This document shows, piece by piece, positions 8,567 through 16,614 of a stretch of 45,943 bases of DNA. A program made the position numbers and the translations under genes. The notes under the pieces were generated by a model, which saw only the letters and a list, made by a program, of their open reading frames with translations, had not been told where the DNA came from and made no database searches. The DNA comes from Ardenticatenaceae bacterium (lineage in GTDB: Bacteria > Chloroflexota > Anaerolineae > Promineifilales > Promineifilaceae), in NCBI GenBank assembly GCA_027054335.1, contig JALUPA010000724.1:1-45943 (forward strand). The letters are read 5' to 3'. Numbering within the stretch: position 1 is the stretch's first letter; every line of letters begins with the position of its first letter.

Positions 8567-8623
8567 GCGTGGCCTTCCCGGTCAAATCTGTTACCATCAT
8601 GCCATCTCAATGAAGGTGGCGTG

Positions 8624-9328
8624 ATGATGACGATGCAGCGGACAGCTTTATTAAAATCCCCGGCGGATAATGCGCAGGAGGTGGCTGCTTTTGACGTGGA
8701 GGGAACGCTGACGGAAGGCGCTACCTGGGCCGGGCTGCGCACCTATCTGGAGGCGCATGACCAGGGAGAACTGTTCAAACGCTTTTTGCGCCGGAAGATG
8801 TTGGGCGTCATGCTGTTTCGCCTGCATCTGATTCGGGATGAGCGAGCCTTTAAGGAGCAGTGGGTGCTGGGTCAACTGCGTTTGTTTGCCGGCTATTCAG
8901 AAGTGCAGATGGCGGAGGTGGGTCAGTTTGTGGTGGAGCAGGAGTTGTGGCCGAATAGACGGCCGTCTGTCACCACAGAAATAGAGCGGGAAAAGGGTAA
9001 CGGCCGTCGCGTTCTTTTGGTAACGGGGGTGATGGAACCTGTTCTGGCTATCCTGGCCGAAAAATTGGGCGTTGAGGCCATCGGCACGCCTTTGCAATAC
9101 AAAGACGGTATTTTTACCGGCGAAGTGGCTGCGCCTATTAACACGGGTATTCGCAAAGTGGCGCAGCTGGAACCTTTTACCCGTAATGGCAAAATTTACG
9201 CCGCCTATGGCGATACGGCCGCTGACATCCCCATGCTGCAGCTGGCCCAAAACCCCGTCGCCGTATTCCCCGACAAAAAGCTGCGTAAAACAGCCCTCTC
9301 TCACAACTGGCGTATCCTGGAACAATAA
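8624..9328 (+). CDS. HAD-IB family phosphatase (phosphoserine phosphatase-like)
   Basis: A 234-residue haloacid-dehalogenase-type hydrolase. Motif I reads FDVEGTLTEG (Asp24), with Glu where the general acid is usually Asp (DxDGT). Motif II is LLVTGV and motif IV is GDTAADIPML, which binds magnesium. The helical cap between residues 35 and 110 and the final segment (NPVAVFPDKKLRKTA) match the HAD-IB subfamily of phosphoserine phosphatase-like enzymes and acyltransferase partners; the exact substrate is unknown. Several start codons stand in a row (8621 GTG, 8624 and 8627 ATG). I take 8624, seven bases after AAGG. It converges on the next gene with only five bases between stops. Confidence 0.85.
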   Translation: MMTMQRTALLKSPADNAQEVAAFDVEGTLTEGATWAGLRTYLEAHDQGELFKRFLRRKMLGVMLFRLHLIRDERAFKEQWVLGQLRLFAGYSEVQMAEVGQFVVEQELWPNRRPSVTTEIEREKGNGRRVLLVTGVMEPVLAILAEKLGVEAIGTPLQYKDGIFTGEVAAPINTGIRKVAQLEPFTRNGKIYAAYGDTAADIPMLQLAQNPVAVFPDKKLRKTALSHNWRILEQ

Positions 9329-9333
9329 CCCAA

Positions 9334-10047
9334 TTACTCAACTTCCTGCAGCGTCACCTTAAAAAACGCCTCCGCATACTGAAACCCTACTTTCTTCCCT
9401 GTGTCTGCGGCCCATTCCTTCATTCGCTCCTCCGGGTCCCAATCCACGAGCTGGCTGACATGCTGGCGTAACGCTGCGACCTTAAGGTCCATTGTGTCCG
9501 TGATGTCAACATACAAGTTGGTTTTTCCCCGATTGAAAGACAGATAAACGTAATTGACCTTGTGCGGCGCCAAGCCTTCGTCGGCCAGTTCCGGGAAGAC
9601 GAGCGCCATTTCGGAAGCGGGAAAGACAGCTTCCAGAGCGGCCTGCCCGGCTGCGCGATGGTCGGGATGGTTGATGTAGGTCTCGCTGTAATAGAAGGAA
9701 GGGTCGCCGCAAACGACGATGTTGAGTTTGTATTTGCGGATTTGGCGCACCAGGTCTTTGCGTAGGGCCAGAGTGGGCTGCAAATGGCCGTCGTCGTAAC
9801 CCAGAAAAACGCACTGCGCTCCGGCGACGTCGGCAGCGGCCGTTTGCTCGGCGCGGCGGATTTCGGCCAGTTTTTCGCGGGTCATACCCATCTCGTGGCT
9901 GCCTACGTTGCCATCGGTGATGAGAACGTAAATGACTTTGCAACCGTTTTTGGCCCATTTAGCGGCCGTGCCAGCGCTGCCAAATTCGATGTCGTCCGGG
10001 TGGGCAAAGATGAACATAGCTCGTTCGGGTATATATTCGCTGCTCAT
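9334..10047 (-). CDS. PIG-L family deacetylase (LmbE-like)
   Basis: A second, divergent PIG-L family protein of 237 residues. The zinc-binding AHPDDIEFG (residues 15-23) and INHPDHRAAG motifs are intact, as is LITDGNVGS after strand 2. It is closer to the short LmbE-type enzymes than to the gene at 7097, with which it shares only the motifs. A GGAGG lies 9 bases before the ATG. Its substrate is probably an N-acetylglucosamine-type sugar conjugate, by family knowledge only. It may be expressed separately from the zincin gene upstream, which has its own promoter. Confidence 0.85.
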   Translation of the reverse strand: MSSEYIPERAMFIFAHPDDIEFGSAGTAAKWAKNGCKVIYVLITDGNVGSHEMGMTREKLAEIRRAEQTAAADVAGAQCVFLGYDDGHLQPTLALRKDLVRQIRKYKLNIVVCGDPSFYYSETYINHPDHRAAGQAALEAVFPASEMALVFPELADEGLAPHKVNYVYLSFNRGKTNLYVDITDTMDLKVAALRQHVSQLVDWDPEERMKEWAADTGKKVGFQYAEAFFKVTLQEVE

Positions 10048-10118
10048 AAAGTGTTTGCCTCCAGTTGGTTAAATTAGATAGAGTGAAAGGCACGGCCGTA
10101 ACCGTACGCCATTCAAAT

Positions 10119-10496
<378 letters not shown>

Positions 10497-10502
10497 GAAT
10501 AA

Positions 10503-10530
10503 AGTGTAGCGAGTGTGGGCAGAAATTCAA
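10503..10530 (-). promoter_or_regulatory. Leaderless promoter of the zincin gene
   Basis: On the minus strand, TTGAAT (10525-10530), a 16-base spacer and TACACT (10503-10508), followed by 6 bases and the ATG. Confidence 0.55.
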
Positions 10531-10637
10531 CTTGTTCTCATTCGCGGCAAGTTTAGGTTGTTTGTCGGATATCCAACATTCTTTCCCCAATAGTTGGGGT
10601 AAACTAAAAGCAGGGTCAAAAATCCGAGAAGTATGGG

Positions 10638-10982
10638 ATGTCGGGATTGTGGAATTTGCGCCAACTGAATTTGTTTGACAGCGTGCCGCCAGAGGACATG
10701 GCGCAAATTATTGATATTGTCCACATCCGGCACTGCCACCGGGGAGAGATTGTTTTTCGGCCAGGCGATCCGTGTAACAAGTTTTACACCGTCGTTCACC
10801 AGCCGCACCGTCCCCGCCTCCCGGCCGAACCGTTACCGGCCGGGGCGTTGTCCTGTGTGCTGGGTCAGGCGTTATTTGATGACGCTCTGAATGAGAAATA
10901 TTTCCATAAAGTGGCTGCCACTTGCTATTACCCGGCCATCGAACAGTTTCAAGCACTGCTGCAAACGGTGGCGGCCAGATGA
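10638..10982 (+). pseudogene. CRP-type cyclic-nucleotide domain start fused to GH57 amylase start (mosaic remnant)
   Basis: The frame encodes 114 residues in two unrelated parts. Residues 1-52 look like the beginning of a CRP/FNR regulator: LRQLNLFDSVPPEDMAQI followed by GEIVFRPGDPCNKFYTVV. From about residue 54 the sequence becomes HQPHRPR and then FDDALNEKYFHKVAATCYYP, the characteristic N-terminus of a GH57 glycoside hydrolase. The regulator therefore lacks most of its ligand domain and its DNA-binding domain, and the hydrolase lacks its catalytic nucleophile region. The stop overlaps the ATG of the next frame, which holds the C-terminal part of the same hydrolase family. I read the pair as debris from at least two deletions; an assembly join is the alternative. 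Confidence 0.65.
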
Positions 10983-11689
10983 AATTGTTTGCCCGGCACA
11001 CCGATTTGAGCGACGACGTGGGCTACCGCTTCTCCAATCAGGGCTGGGCCGGCTGGCCTTTGATGGCCGACCAGTACGCCGATTGGCTGGCCAACGCCTC
11101 TGGCGAACTGCTGGTCATTGGTTGGGATTTCGAGACGTTTGGTGAACATCACCGGCAGGACAGCGGTATTTTTGAGTTCATGGCCGCTCTTCCGGCCGAG
11201 GTGCAAAAGCGCGGTCTGTCTTTTGCTACGCCCAGCGAAGCGCTGGTTAAATATGCGGCCGAAAGCTGCGATCTACCCCTCCCGGCCTTTGCTTCTACCT
11301 GGGCGGGCAATGGCGGCCTGGAATTTTTCCTGGGAAATGGGGCGCAGCAGGCGGTCTTTCAGTTGATGGTGCAGGCGTACCAAAAGGCCTGCCTTACGGG
11401 GGATGCGGCCTTGATTGATCTGGCCTTACGTTTGGCCCAGTCAGACAATTTGCATATGTTGCAGTGGTACGGCCGTAGTGGGGATGACGCCAATGTGTCC
11501 GCCTACTTCACGCCGGACGAGTGGTGGTCGCTGGGGCCGGACGGCATTGTGTGGCAGATGCAGCAGGTGTACAAAAACTTTATTGCCGCCCTGGACGCCT
11601 ATCTGGACAAGGACGAACTTTCCCAGGTGGAACCCATTCCCTTCCTGCCCGTGCGGCGCAAGCAAGCTCTGCCGGTCGTCGCCGACTAA
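10979..11689 (+). pseudogene. C-terminal part of a GH57 alpha-amylase-type glycoside hydrolase
   Basis: The 236 residues start at an ATG overlapping the previous stop and read at once into a conserved GH57 section: LSDDVGYRFSNQGW, then VIGWDFETFGEH with the family's general acid/base aspartate, then FATPSEAL. The end (WQMQQVYKNFIAALDAYL) is a normal GH57 C-terminal helix. A full-length family member would have roughly 150-250 more residues in front, including the nucleophile glutamate; only its first ~60 residues survive in the preceding frame. The two frames could be co-translated through the ATGA overlap, but without the nucleophile region activity is not expected. The nucleotide composition is like its neighbours. 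Confidence 0.7.
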
Positions 11690-11693
11690 AGCC

Positions 11694-11726
11694 AGATTGG
11701 TTCAATCTTCAAGATTGAACCAATCT
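11694..11726. terminator. 33-base perfect palindrome, bidirectional terminator candidate
   Basis: Sixteen perfectly paired bases on each side of a single C, starting AGATTGGTTC. It begins 5 bases after the GH57 stop and covers the stop codon of the convergent phosphoesterase. There is no clear T-run. The word AGATTGGTTC also occurs at 29425-29433. Confidence 0.55.
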
Positions 11727-12590
11727 CGCCGGGTGCAAGGTAATGACCACAATTTCCGGCGGGCAGTTGAGGCGCAGGCGGAAGGTGTGCGTGCCCACGC
11801 CGCGACTGGTGTACTGCACCATGTTGCCTACCCGGTAGCGTCCCACTGGGTATTTTTTGAAGTGGTGACCGCGCAGGAGAGGGCCAATACCGGGCAGAAT
11901 GATTTGCGAACCATGCGAGTGACCGGACAGTTGCAGGAAGAAGCGGTGGGTGACGGCCGTCTCATCCGCAAAATCCGGTTCGTGGGCCAGGATCAAAGCC
12001 GGGCCGTCGTTTGGTAGTTTGGTGAGTACGGCCGTCAGATCATCCGCTCCCACTGTCACGTTATCCACCCCGGCCACGTACAAAGCCGCATCTCCGCGGT
12101 GAATGGCGCACACGTCATTGTCCAGCAAAGTCAGACCCGCTTCCTGTAAAACCGGGCGTACCCGCTCTGCCCCCAACCAATGATCGTGGTTGCCCATAAC
12201 CGCCAGTGAGCCATCCGGCGCGTCAATCTTTTGCAGCGCCTGAATCATCTCCGGGGCAATTTCGTCCAGAACGTAGGATATAAAATCGCCGGTATTAACT
12301 ACCAGGTCAGGCTTTTGCTCATTGATAAGGGCTACGATCCCTTCCAGCCGTTCCTGCGTGACCCAGTGCCCATAATGAATGTCGGTGATGTGGATAATGC
12401 GGTAACCGGCAAAGGCCGGGGCCAGGCCGGGTACGGTGAGGGGCAGGTGGGTGATGGCAAAATCATCCCGGTGAAAGCGATCCCGGCCCAGGTAGTGCAT
12501 GAGGTGGACTATACCTGTTTGTACAGTAGCCCGCCAACGCACGTTGAGACGGCCGTGCCAGGTAGCGTGCAAGTCATTCTGATCACTCAT
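11709..12590 (-). CDS. Metallophosphoesterase (calcineurin-like)
   Basis: A 293-residue dinuclear-metal phosphoesterase. The ordered motifs are ITDIHYGHW, VNTGDFISY, VMGNHDHW, ILAHEPDF and LSGHSHGSQ, the standard D-x-H, GD, GNHD, H and GHxH set. The order, the length and the N-terminal HRDDFAITHLPLTVPGL match the YkuE-like family, in which the substrate is a phospholipid or UDP-sugar lipid. No signal peptide or transmembrane helix is clear, but the family usually associates with membranes. An ATG at 12590 is preferred over an upstream in-frame TTG because a -10 element lies 7 bases before it. Confidence 0.88.
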   Translation of the reverse strand: MSDQNDLHATWHGRLNVRWRATVQTGIVHLMHYLGRDRFHRDDFAITHLPLTVPGLAPAFAGYRIIHITDIHYGHWVTQERLEGIVALINEQKPDLVVNTGDFISYVLDEIAPEMIQALQKIDAPDGSLAVMGNHDHWLGAERVRPVLQEAGLTLLDNDVCAIHRGDAALYVAGVDNVTVGADDLTAVLTKLPNDGPALILAHEPDFADETAVTHRFFLQLSGHSHGSQIILPGIGPLLRGHHFKKYPVGRYRVGNMVQYTSRGVGTHTFRLRLNCPPEIVVITLHPARLVQS

Positions 12591-12597
12591 TAGCAGG

Positions 12598-12626
12598 ATA
12601 ATAACGCGGCGAATTGTAAGGGGCAA
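12598..12626 (-). promoter_or_regulatory. Leaderless promoter of the metallophosphoesterase gene
   Basis: On the minus strand, TTGCCC (12621-12626), a 17-base spacer and TATTAT (12598-12603), then 7 bases to the ATG. Confidence 0.6.
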
Positions 12627-12667
12627 AATCCGTTACATATGTCATCGAGAGGAGGTGAACATTCACT

Positions 12668-12696
12668 TTGACCCGATTCCCCGTTCATAATAAAAT
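12668..12696 (+). promoter_or_regulatory. Probable pckA promoter
   Basis: TTGACC (12668-12673), 17-base spacer, TAAAAT (12691-12696). Initiation would be near 12703, giving a leader of about 43 bases that contains the AGGAG ribosome-binding site. Confidence 0.55.
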
Positions 12697-12745
12697 CACC
12701 AGGTAAGTCCTGCAAAAATCAGTCTAGCACACAATAGGAGAAATC

Positions 12746-14350
12746 ATGCAAAACTTTGGTGCGTATGTAAGCAAATATGGTCTGGACAATCTGGGCATAA
12801 ACAATGCCGGTACCGTTTATTGGAACCTGCCAACACCTATGCTTTATGAACAATCATTGCGTCGGCGTGAGGGGGTTTTGGCTCATCTGGGGCCTCTGGT
12901 TGTGGATACCGGCGATCATACGGGACGTTCGCCTAATGACAAATTTATCGTCAAAGAGCCGACCAGCGAGGATGATATTTGGTGGGGGAAGGTCAATATT
13001 TCCATTTCGCAGCAGGAATTCGACGACCTTTTCCGTCGCATGAAAGCGTATATCCAAAATCGAGATATTTTTGTATTTGATGGGTACGCTGGAGCAGATG
13101 AAAGGTATCGGATGCCCGTCCGCATCATCACCGAATATGCCTGGCACAGTATGTTTGCCCGCAACATGTTTATCCGTGAACTGGACCCGGAAAAACTGGC
13201 AAAGCACGTACCCCAATTCACTGTTATTGATATGCCCCGCTTCCATGCCGAACCGGAGTTTGACGGGACAAACAGCCAAACTTTTATTCTGGTAGATTTT
13301 GGTAAAAAGCTGGTATTGATTGGCGGTACTGAATATGCTGGTGAAATAAAGAAGAGCATTTTTACGGCCATGAACTATTATTTGCCCAAGCAGGGCGTGA
13401 TGGCTATGCACTGCAGCGCCAATTACGGCGAGACGAAAGAAGATACCGCCCTGTTCTTTGGTTTGAGCGGCACAGGTAAAACGACTCTGAGCAACGATCA
13501 GTCCCGCAACCTGATTGGCGATGACGAACACGGCTGGAGTGATGACGGTGTTTTCAACTTTGAAGGTGGCTGCTACGCTAAAGTAATCCGTCTGGACCCG
13601 AAAGGCGAGCCGGAAATTTATGCCACTACGCGCATGTTTGGCACCATCCTGGAAAACGTCATTTATGATGCCAATACGCGCCGGGTTGACTTGGACGACG
13701 GTACGTTGACGCAGAACACCCGCGCCAGCTATCCCATTACCCATATCCCCAATGCCGATCCTTCCGGTACGGGCGGGCACCCCAAAAATGTGCTATTCCT
13801 GACGGCCGACGCCTTTGGCGTCCTGCCTCCCATCAGCCGTTTGAATAAAGCCCAGGCAATGTACCATTTTCTCAGCGGTTACACGGCTAAAGTAGCCGGT
13901 ACGGAGCGGGGCGTGACGGAACCGATTCCTGAATTTAGCGCCTGCTTTGGTGCACCGTTTATGCCGTTGCATCCGGGGGAATATGCCCAGCTGCTGGGCG
14001 AGAAGATTGAGGAACATGACAGCAAGGTGTGGCTGATTAACACCGGTTGGACGGGCGGGCCGTATGGCACAGGCAGCCGGATGAAGCTGGCTTATACCCG
14101 TAAGATGGTTAATGCGGTATTAAACGGCGACTTGGATGCGGCGGAAACATTTACTGAACCGTATTTTGGCCTGGAAATCCCCAAACATATTGCCGGCGTC
14201 CCGGATGAGATTCTTAATCCGCGCGACACCTGGGAAGATAAAGAAGCGTATGACGCTCAGGCGCAAAAACTGGTGGGTATGTTTATTGAAAACTTCAAAC
14301 AGTTTGAAGATGGCGTGACGGAAGAGATTAAGGCGGCTGGGCCAAATTAG
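12746..14350 (+). CDS. pckA: Phosphoenolpyruvate carboxykinase (ATP)
   Basis: The enzyme converts oxaloacetate and ATP to phosphoenolpyruvate, ADP and CO2, the first step of gluconeogenesis from C4 acids. All 534 residues of a full-length ATP-type enzyme are present. Key elements are TGRSPNDKF (Arg61, substrate), GGTEYAGEIKKS (Tyr197, metal-binding Lys202), the kinase P-loop GLSGTGKTT (239-247), and INTGWTGGPYG toward the C-terminus. Translation starts behind AGGAG, with a conventional leader and promoter. The gene contains no ACGGCCGT octamer, unlike almost every long gene around it. It is followed by a word-repeat hairpin. Confidence 0.98.
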   Translation: MQNFGAYVSKYGLDNLGINNAGTVYWNLPTPMLYEQSLRRREGVLAHLGPLVVDTGDHTGRSPNDKFIVKEPTSEDDIWWGKVNISISQQEFDDLFRRMKAYIQNRDIFVFDGYAGADERYRMPVRIITEYAWHSMFARNMFIRELDPEKLAKHVPQFTVIDMPRFHAEPEFDGTNSQTFILVDFGKKLVLIGGTEYAGEIKKSIFTAMNYYLPKQGVMAMHCSANYGETKEDTALFFGLSGTGKTTLSNDQSRNLIGDDEHGWSDDGVFNFEGGCYAKVIRLDPKGEPEIYATTRMFGTILENVIYDANTRRVDLDDGTLTQNTRASYPITHIPNADPSGTGGHPKNVLFLTADAFGVLPPISRLNKAQAMYHFLSGYTAKVAGTERGVTEPIPEFSACFGAPFMPLHPGEYAQLLGEKIEEHDSKVWLINTGWTGGPYGTGSRMKLAYTRKMVNAVLNGDLDAAETFTEPYFGLEIPKHIAGVPDEILNPRDTWEDKEAYDAQAQKLVGMFIENFKQFEDGVTEEIKAAGPN

Positions 14351-14416
14351 GTAATCAGGTAATTTGGTAATTGAGTAATTTGCTCAATTACCCAATTACC
14401 AATTACTCAGTTACCC
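14350..14416. repeat. 'ggtaattgag' word-repeat hairpin after pckA
   Basis: Tandem variants of GGTAATT(T)G on the left pair with CAATTACC variants on the right; the inner arm GGTAATTTGGTAATTGAG has one mismatch against its partner. It lies between pckA and a small gene in the same direction and may end pckA transcription. The same words occur at 5463-5493. Confidence 0.6.
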
Positions 14417-14431
14417 ATTTTTGGAGGAAAT

Positions 14432-14818
14432 ATGACTAATTTGATGGAATTGCGCAATGAAGAAGCCTGGCAAATGCTTCTGGACAAAGGGTTAAAGCGG
14501 TTTACGGATGTGTATACGGCCGATGGTGTTCATTTGGGCGGTGCGGTACGCATCCATTTTCGACCGGATGAGGAAGTAGACCCCGGTTTGAAGTTGTGGG
14601 CGGCTTACCTGGAAATCTTTGCCGACGAATTGGGCGAGCATATTTTTGTTCCTACTGATTTTGTGGACGAGTACGACCCGGAAGCCAATCAGGTTGTGTT
14701 GATTGTGGATGAGTCGGTGGTGGGACAGGAAACGTGGAATAATATCCCGGATTTTGTAGCGCGGAAGCTGAGTATAGTGGAGGAGCTGCCTTTTCCTGAA
14801 GGGTATCCGGCAGTGTAA
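14432..14818 (+). CDS. Hypothetical protein, possibly PRC-barrel-like
   Basis: The 128-residue soluble protein is unknown to me. After a helical start (LRNEEAWQMLLDKGLKRF), it has a run of predicted strands: VYTADGVHLGGAVRIHF, then EHIFVPTDFVDEYDPEANQV. This 'tagged residue, value, then residue-to-switch' pattern recalls PRC-barrel and DUF2171 domains, which often bind other proteins or RNA, but the match is weak. It has a strong GGAGG 6 bases before the ATG. It may be expressed with pckA if the intervening hairpin lets transcription through. Confidence 0.65.
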   Translation: MTNLMELRNEEAWQMLLDKGLKRFTDVYTADGVHLGGAVRIHFRPDEEVDPGLKLWAAYLEIFADELGEHIFVPTDFVDEYDPEANQVVLIVDESVVGQETWNNIPDFVARKLSIVEELPFPEGYPAV

Positions 14819-14837
14819 CTGTTCAGCGTTAATAATA

Positions 14838-14902
14838 GACCGCAGAATAGGAAAGGCCACAGATATTTAATTTTTATCTGTGGCCTTTCCTATTCTGCGG
14901 TC
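14838..14902. terminator. 28-bp perfect stem, bidirectional terminator
   Basis: Two 28-base arms (14838-14865 and 14875-14902) pair without mismatch around a 9-base AT-rich loop. It separates two convergent genes. The right arm is also coding: it contains the last ten codons of the acyl-AMP ligase, which ends at 14867. Confidence 0.8.
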
Positions 14903-16579
14903 ATTTTGTTTCTCGCGCAGCCACTTCTCCCGGTTGGCGGCGCGGGCAATTTTGCCGCTGGACGTTTTGATGAGCCATTTGGGGCCGACCAGATGGACGT
15001 AACTGACCGTCACCATACTTTGCCGCACGACTGTTTGCCGGATTTGCCGGGCGATTTCTTTGCGGACTGCCGGTGCATCTGTTTGCACTTCGGCCACGAC
15101 GGCGATCAGTTCTGTACCTTCCCGCTCGTCCGGCACACCAAAGACGACAGCGCGGCCGGCGTGGACGCCGGGTACGGTGTTGACAATGGCTTCGATGTCC
15201 TGGGGATAGACGTTTTTCCCGGCGTTGATGATTAAATCTTTGGCGCGGCCAATGATGTACACTTCCCCGTCAGCCACGTAGCCCATATCGCCGGTCAGAT
15301 ACCAGCCGTCGCGGAACGGCCGTAAATCAGGCCGCCGGTAATATTCCGTGAGCATACAGTTGCTCTGCACAGCCAATTCCCCCACCTCTCTTTCCTCTAA
15401 TTCGTTGCCCTGATCGTCCAGAACGCGCACGGCCGTGCCCGCAATCGGCCGGCCGCAAGAAACCTGAACCAGCGCGCCCGGATCATCCGGGGCAGCCGGT
15501 TGGGCCAGGCGGTTTTGGGTGAGCGCCTGTTGCTCAACCACGTCCAACCGGGCCGGCTGCCCTGGCTCCGTTTGGGTAACGGCGAAGGTGTTTTCCGCCA
15601 TAGCGTAGCTGACCGCCAGCATTTCCGGCGTGACGCCTTGCGCCTTAAATTTTTCCAGAAACAGTTGGTGGCTGTCGTGCCGCACCGGTTCCGAGCAGTT
15701 GATGAACATCCGCATGGAAGCCAGGGAAAGGCCGGCCTTGTCCCGTTTGCGGATGCGACGGGCGCAATGGTTGTAGGCAAAGTTAGGCAGCCAGCAGAGT
15801 GTGCCTCCGAACTGATCAATCGCCCGCAGCAGCAGCGCCGGATGCTGCACCCAGTCAAAGGGGGACATGAGGACGAGGGGGATGCCCTGCACCAGCGGCA
15901 GCAGGAAACCGGCAATGAGGCCCATGTCGTGGTAAAGGGGCAGCCAGCTTACTACCACGTCCTCTGCTGTCAGGCGGATGGCGTCGCTGTAGCTGGCGAG
16001 TTGGTTGAGGACGGCCGTATGGGACAATGCTACCCCTTTTTGCAGCCCGGTCGTGCCACTGGAATGCTGCAAAAAGGCGATTTCGTCGGGATTGGAGAGT
16101 GGAGATTGGGAATTGGAGATTGGAGATTGGGGGTTGGGGAGGTTGGTTGTGCTGTATACCGGGCAGTCTACCCGCGTTTGCAGCGTGGGGGCAAAGTCGT
16201 TGTTGGTCAAAATGGCCTTCACGTCAGAGAGACGCACCAACTCCGCCATATTTTGCCTGTAAATGTCCGGGTCCAGCTTTTCCGTGAGGGTGGGGAACAT
16301 GGAGGGGATAGCCCCGATTTGCAGCGCGCCCCAGAAGGCGTAGATACTTTCCAGATTTTGCGTATGGGCAATGACGACCAAATCCCGCGGTTGGATGCCA
16401 GCCTGCCGCAAACTATTCGCATAGCCACTAACGCGCTGCCGGAACTCTCGCCGGGAGATGAATATGGGTTCCCGGTCTGTGGCAATGTAGATGATGGCGT
16501 TACGGCCGTCATCTTCCCCGGTCAATACAACCGCATCCAGCAGCGTGGCAAATTGGTTCCTGGATTGTAATTTCAGCAC
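14867..16579 (-). CDS. Fatty-acyl-AMP ligase / acyl-CoA synthetase family protein
   Basis: A 570-residue AMP-forming adenylation enzyme that activates a carboxylic acid, probably a fatty acid, as an acyl-adenylate. Core motifs are present: HSSGTTGLQKGV (A3, residues 172-183), SWLPLYHDMGLIAGFLLPL, YAMAENTF (A5), YLTGDMGY (A7) and IINAGKNVYPQDIE, and a late lysine region SSGKIARAAN (A10). LPLYHDMGL.GG-like spacing is typical of FAAL enzymes that feed polyketide or lipid assembly. Unusually, residues 146-164 before the A3 loop are a run of Pro/Asn/Gln/Ser encoded by the 'gattgg' intergenic repeat. The start is a GTG preceded by AGGATC from an 8-bp tandem repeat. The last ten residues are encoded by a terminator stem. 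It lies 31 bases downstream of the S10 peptidase gene. Confidence 0.88.
   Translation of the reverse strand: MLKLQSRNQFATLLDAVVLTGEDDGRNAIIYIATDREPIFISRREFRQRVSGYANSLRQAGIQPRDLVVIAHTQNLESIYAFWGALQIGAIPSMFPTLTEKLDPDIYRQNMAELVRLSDVKAILTNNDFAPTLQTRVDCPVYSTTNLPNPQSPISNSQSPLSNPDEIAFLQHSSGTTGLQKGVALSHTAVLNQLASYSDAIRLTAEDVVVSWLPLYHDMGLIAGFLLPLVQGIPLVLMSPFDWVQHPALLLRAIDQFGGTLCWLPNFAYNHCARRIRKRDKAGLSLASMRMFINCSEPVRHDSHQLFLEKFKAQGVTPEMLAVSYAMAENTFAVTQTEPGQPARLDVVEQQALTQNRLAQPAAPDDPGALVQVSCGRPIAGTAVRVLDDQGNELEEREVGELAVQSNCMLTEYYRRPDLRPFRDGWYLTGDMGYVADGEVYIIGRAKDLIINAGKNVYPQDIEAIVNTVPGVHAGRAVVFGVPDEREGTELIAVVAEVQTDAPAVRKEIARQIRQTVVRQSMVTVSYVHLVGPKWLIKTSSGKIARAANREKWLREKQNDRRIGKATDKN
16091..16140. repeat. 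In-frame 'ggagattgg' repeat inside the acyl-AMP ligase
   Basis: Five to six imperfect copies of GGAGATT(G/GGG) in a row, inside the coding region. The same word builds the intergenic repeats at 26015-26068 and 29312-29397. Confidence 0.8.
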
Positions 16580-16583
16580 GATC

Positions 16584-16614
16584 CTGTCACCTTGTCACCT
16601 TGTCACCTTGTCAG
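16584..16614. repeat. 8-bp tandem repeat (cttgtcac), nearly four copies
   Basis: CTTGTCAC-CTTGTCAC-CTTGTCAG with a partial copy on the left. It covers the S10 peptidase stop codon and the whole gap up to the ligase start, and supplies the ligase's AGG-type ribosome-binding site. Confidence 0.85.

Noticed and set aside
10587-10601. CCCCAA-TAG-TTGGGG as operator of the CRP-like gene
   Set aside because: Only a 6-bp stem, single copy, and the regulator is truncated; no support beyond symmetry.
15500-16570. 356-codon open frame antisense to the acyl-AMP ligase
   Set aside because: Opposite a gene with all adenylation motifs; composition and lack of motifs mark it as a shadow.
16584-16614. Iteron-type origin repeat
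   Set aside because: Too short, located between two ordinary genes, with no replication gene or DnaA boxes nearby.
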